A DNA stretch of 64,000 nt. Source: Sitta carolinensis (Eukaryota; Chordata; Aves; Passeriformes; Sittidae). The first letter of the stretch is position 1; each line of letters opens with the position of its first letter. The DNA lies in assembly GCA_032173965.1 (NCBI GenBank), contig CM063284.1, forward strand, positions 60,014,863 through 60,078,862, given 5' to 3'. A program made the position numbers and the translations under genes. Positions 63,073-64,000 of the stretch are shown here, in pieces. Below the pieces are notes generated by a model. That model saw only the letters and a list, made by a program, of their open reading frames with translations, did not search any database and was not told where the DNA came from.

Positions 63073-63861
63073 TGCACAATATATAAATATTTTGATACTT
63101 TGCAATCAGTGAACCTCTCTGTGAAATCACCTAGCACTAGAGAATTGTTATTCTCAACATAAAGAAATATTTGGCAGTCAGGCTGTAGCAATATTTCTCA
63201 TCACTTAGAAATGTTGGCCTCAAATGTTGATATATTAAAGTTTTACTTTATTATTTGGTATGATTAAAATATCATAGTCAGGGGTCTTAATATGAAATGT
63301 CTCCAATGAGCTGAATTAACCATGCATTATCAAACTGAAAGTCACACAAAAAGAGCTATTCTGTCCTGATTAATCTAAAATTAAATCTATAATAAAGGTA
63401 GATAAATCATTTGCAAGTGATTTATCTACAAGAAAAAAGTGTAATTCTTCTCCTTTGAATCATAGCAACATGATAGGGACAAAGATCAATTTTAATAGTC
63501 AAAATGTTAAAATTAACACATGAAGGTCATTATACTGTAAACAATCATAGCTGTTATGTTGGAAGCCAAGTAGTTATGCCCCCTCTGAATCTCTCAGAGG
63601 GAAAGAGGAATGTAGAATGTGAGTTAAAACCTCTAGGGAGGTTAAGATATATTTAACCACAGTAAGTTAGAAATAAGCCTTTATGCATTCTAAGTGCCTT
63701 TTATAAAAGCAGCATGTCAGCTGCCTGAGTAACTTCAGAGGGCCAGTGCCCTAAAAATCTGGATAAAAGTTTAGTGTTTCATAGACGTAATTAAAATGAC
63801 AGTACAAAACACAGTACAATATTGTTTTGCATTTTCTAGATAGAACAATCCACTAAAAATA
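63073..63861. other. Unique AT-rich DNA right of the solo LTR
   Basis: No gene or transposon recognised. It contains the 12-bp inverted repeat at 63398-63429. Confidence 0.55.
63398..63429. repeat. 12-bp perfect inverted repeat
   Basis: GTAGATAAATCA (63398-63409) and TGATTTATCTAC (63418-63429) are fully complementary across an 8-base loop. It is the longest short-range perfect hairpin I found here. It is too short for a microRNA precursor and has no obvious element boundaries. Confidence 0.85.
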
Positions 63862-64000
63862 GATAGTATTAAGAGCATAAGCAAGATAGAATATGTACAT
63901 ACATAGATAGAATAATTCATGAAAAAAGAGATAAAATTAAGGACAGAACCAAGATAGAACATATAGATAAAATTAAGGACAAAACCAAGATATGAACATG
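63862..64000 (+). repeat. 36-bp minisatellite, cut by the window edge
   Basis: Units of 36 bp beginning GATAAAATTAAGGACA lie at 63930-63965 and 63966-64000, about 90% alike. A more diverged unit (GATAGTATTAAGAGCA...) lies at 63862-63897, and the 32 bases between may be a fourth, degraded unit. The last two units are the most alike, which suggests that the array grows more regular to the right and continues beyond the window. Confidence 0.85.

Noticed and set aside
63398..63429. Hairpin as a microRNA precursor
   Set aside because: The 12-bp stem and 32-nt total are far shorter than the roughly 60-80 nt needed.

Overview
This window looks like unique, AT-rich nuclear DNA from a bird. The clearest sign is the retroelement content. 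A CR1 LINE 3' end at 46159-46261 carries the typical avian tail, with the 'CCTTCCAACCTT' core followed by 'TTCTGTGATTCTGTA'. A second, older CR1 fragment lies antisense at about 30860-31250. Three retroviral long terminal repeats (LTRs) are recognisable, one of a common avian type. The low density of interspersed repeats and the absence of SINEs also fit a bird. The species cannot be named from what is visible.

I see no protein-coding gene, tRNA, rRNA or CRISPR array. The longest open frame is 139 codons and resembles nothing I know. All open frames behave like chance frames in AT-rich DNA. The window is therefore either a gene desert or the inside of a very large intron; the sequence alone does not decide which. 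Two short intervals have good splice signals around an open frame and are offered as weak candidate exons: 45681-45780 on + and 56193-56318 on -.

Layout. 1-8155 is unique AT-rich DNA with a perfect G-quadruplex motif at 64-78 and nuclear-receptor half-sites near 5767. 8156-8475 is an isolated GC- and CpG-rich patch. 8476-16210 includes two stretches (14080-14360 and 14690-15130) whose composition suggests conserved non-coding regulatory DNA. 16215-16770 is strongly biased to C and T on the + strand. 16771-36758 is unique DNA with the old CR1 copy, microsatellites and a nested inverted repeat at 23368-23399. 36759-37375 is a solo LTR on the - strand holding an expanded A-tract. 37376-55170 is unique DNA with a CA/TA microsatellite, candidate regulatory stretches and the + strand CR1 tail. 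55170-57440 is a GC-elevated block of unclear origin. 57441-64000 holds an LTR 3' portion ending near 61106, a solo LTR at 62702-63066 flanked by a 6-bp target duplication, a 12-bp perfect inverted repeat at 63398-63429, and a 36-bp tandem repeat that runs off the right edge.

No genes interact here. The functional content, if any, is regulatory or structural. I found no convincing undescribed system; the best leads are the candidate exons, the candidate conserved elements and the minisatellite at the right edge.
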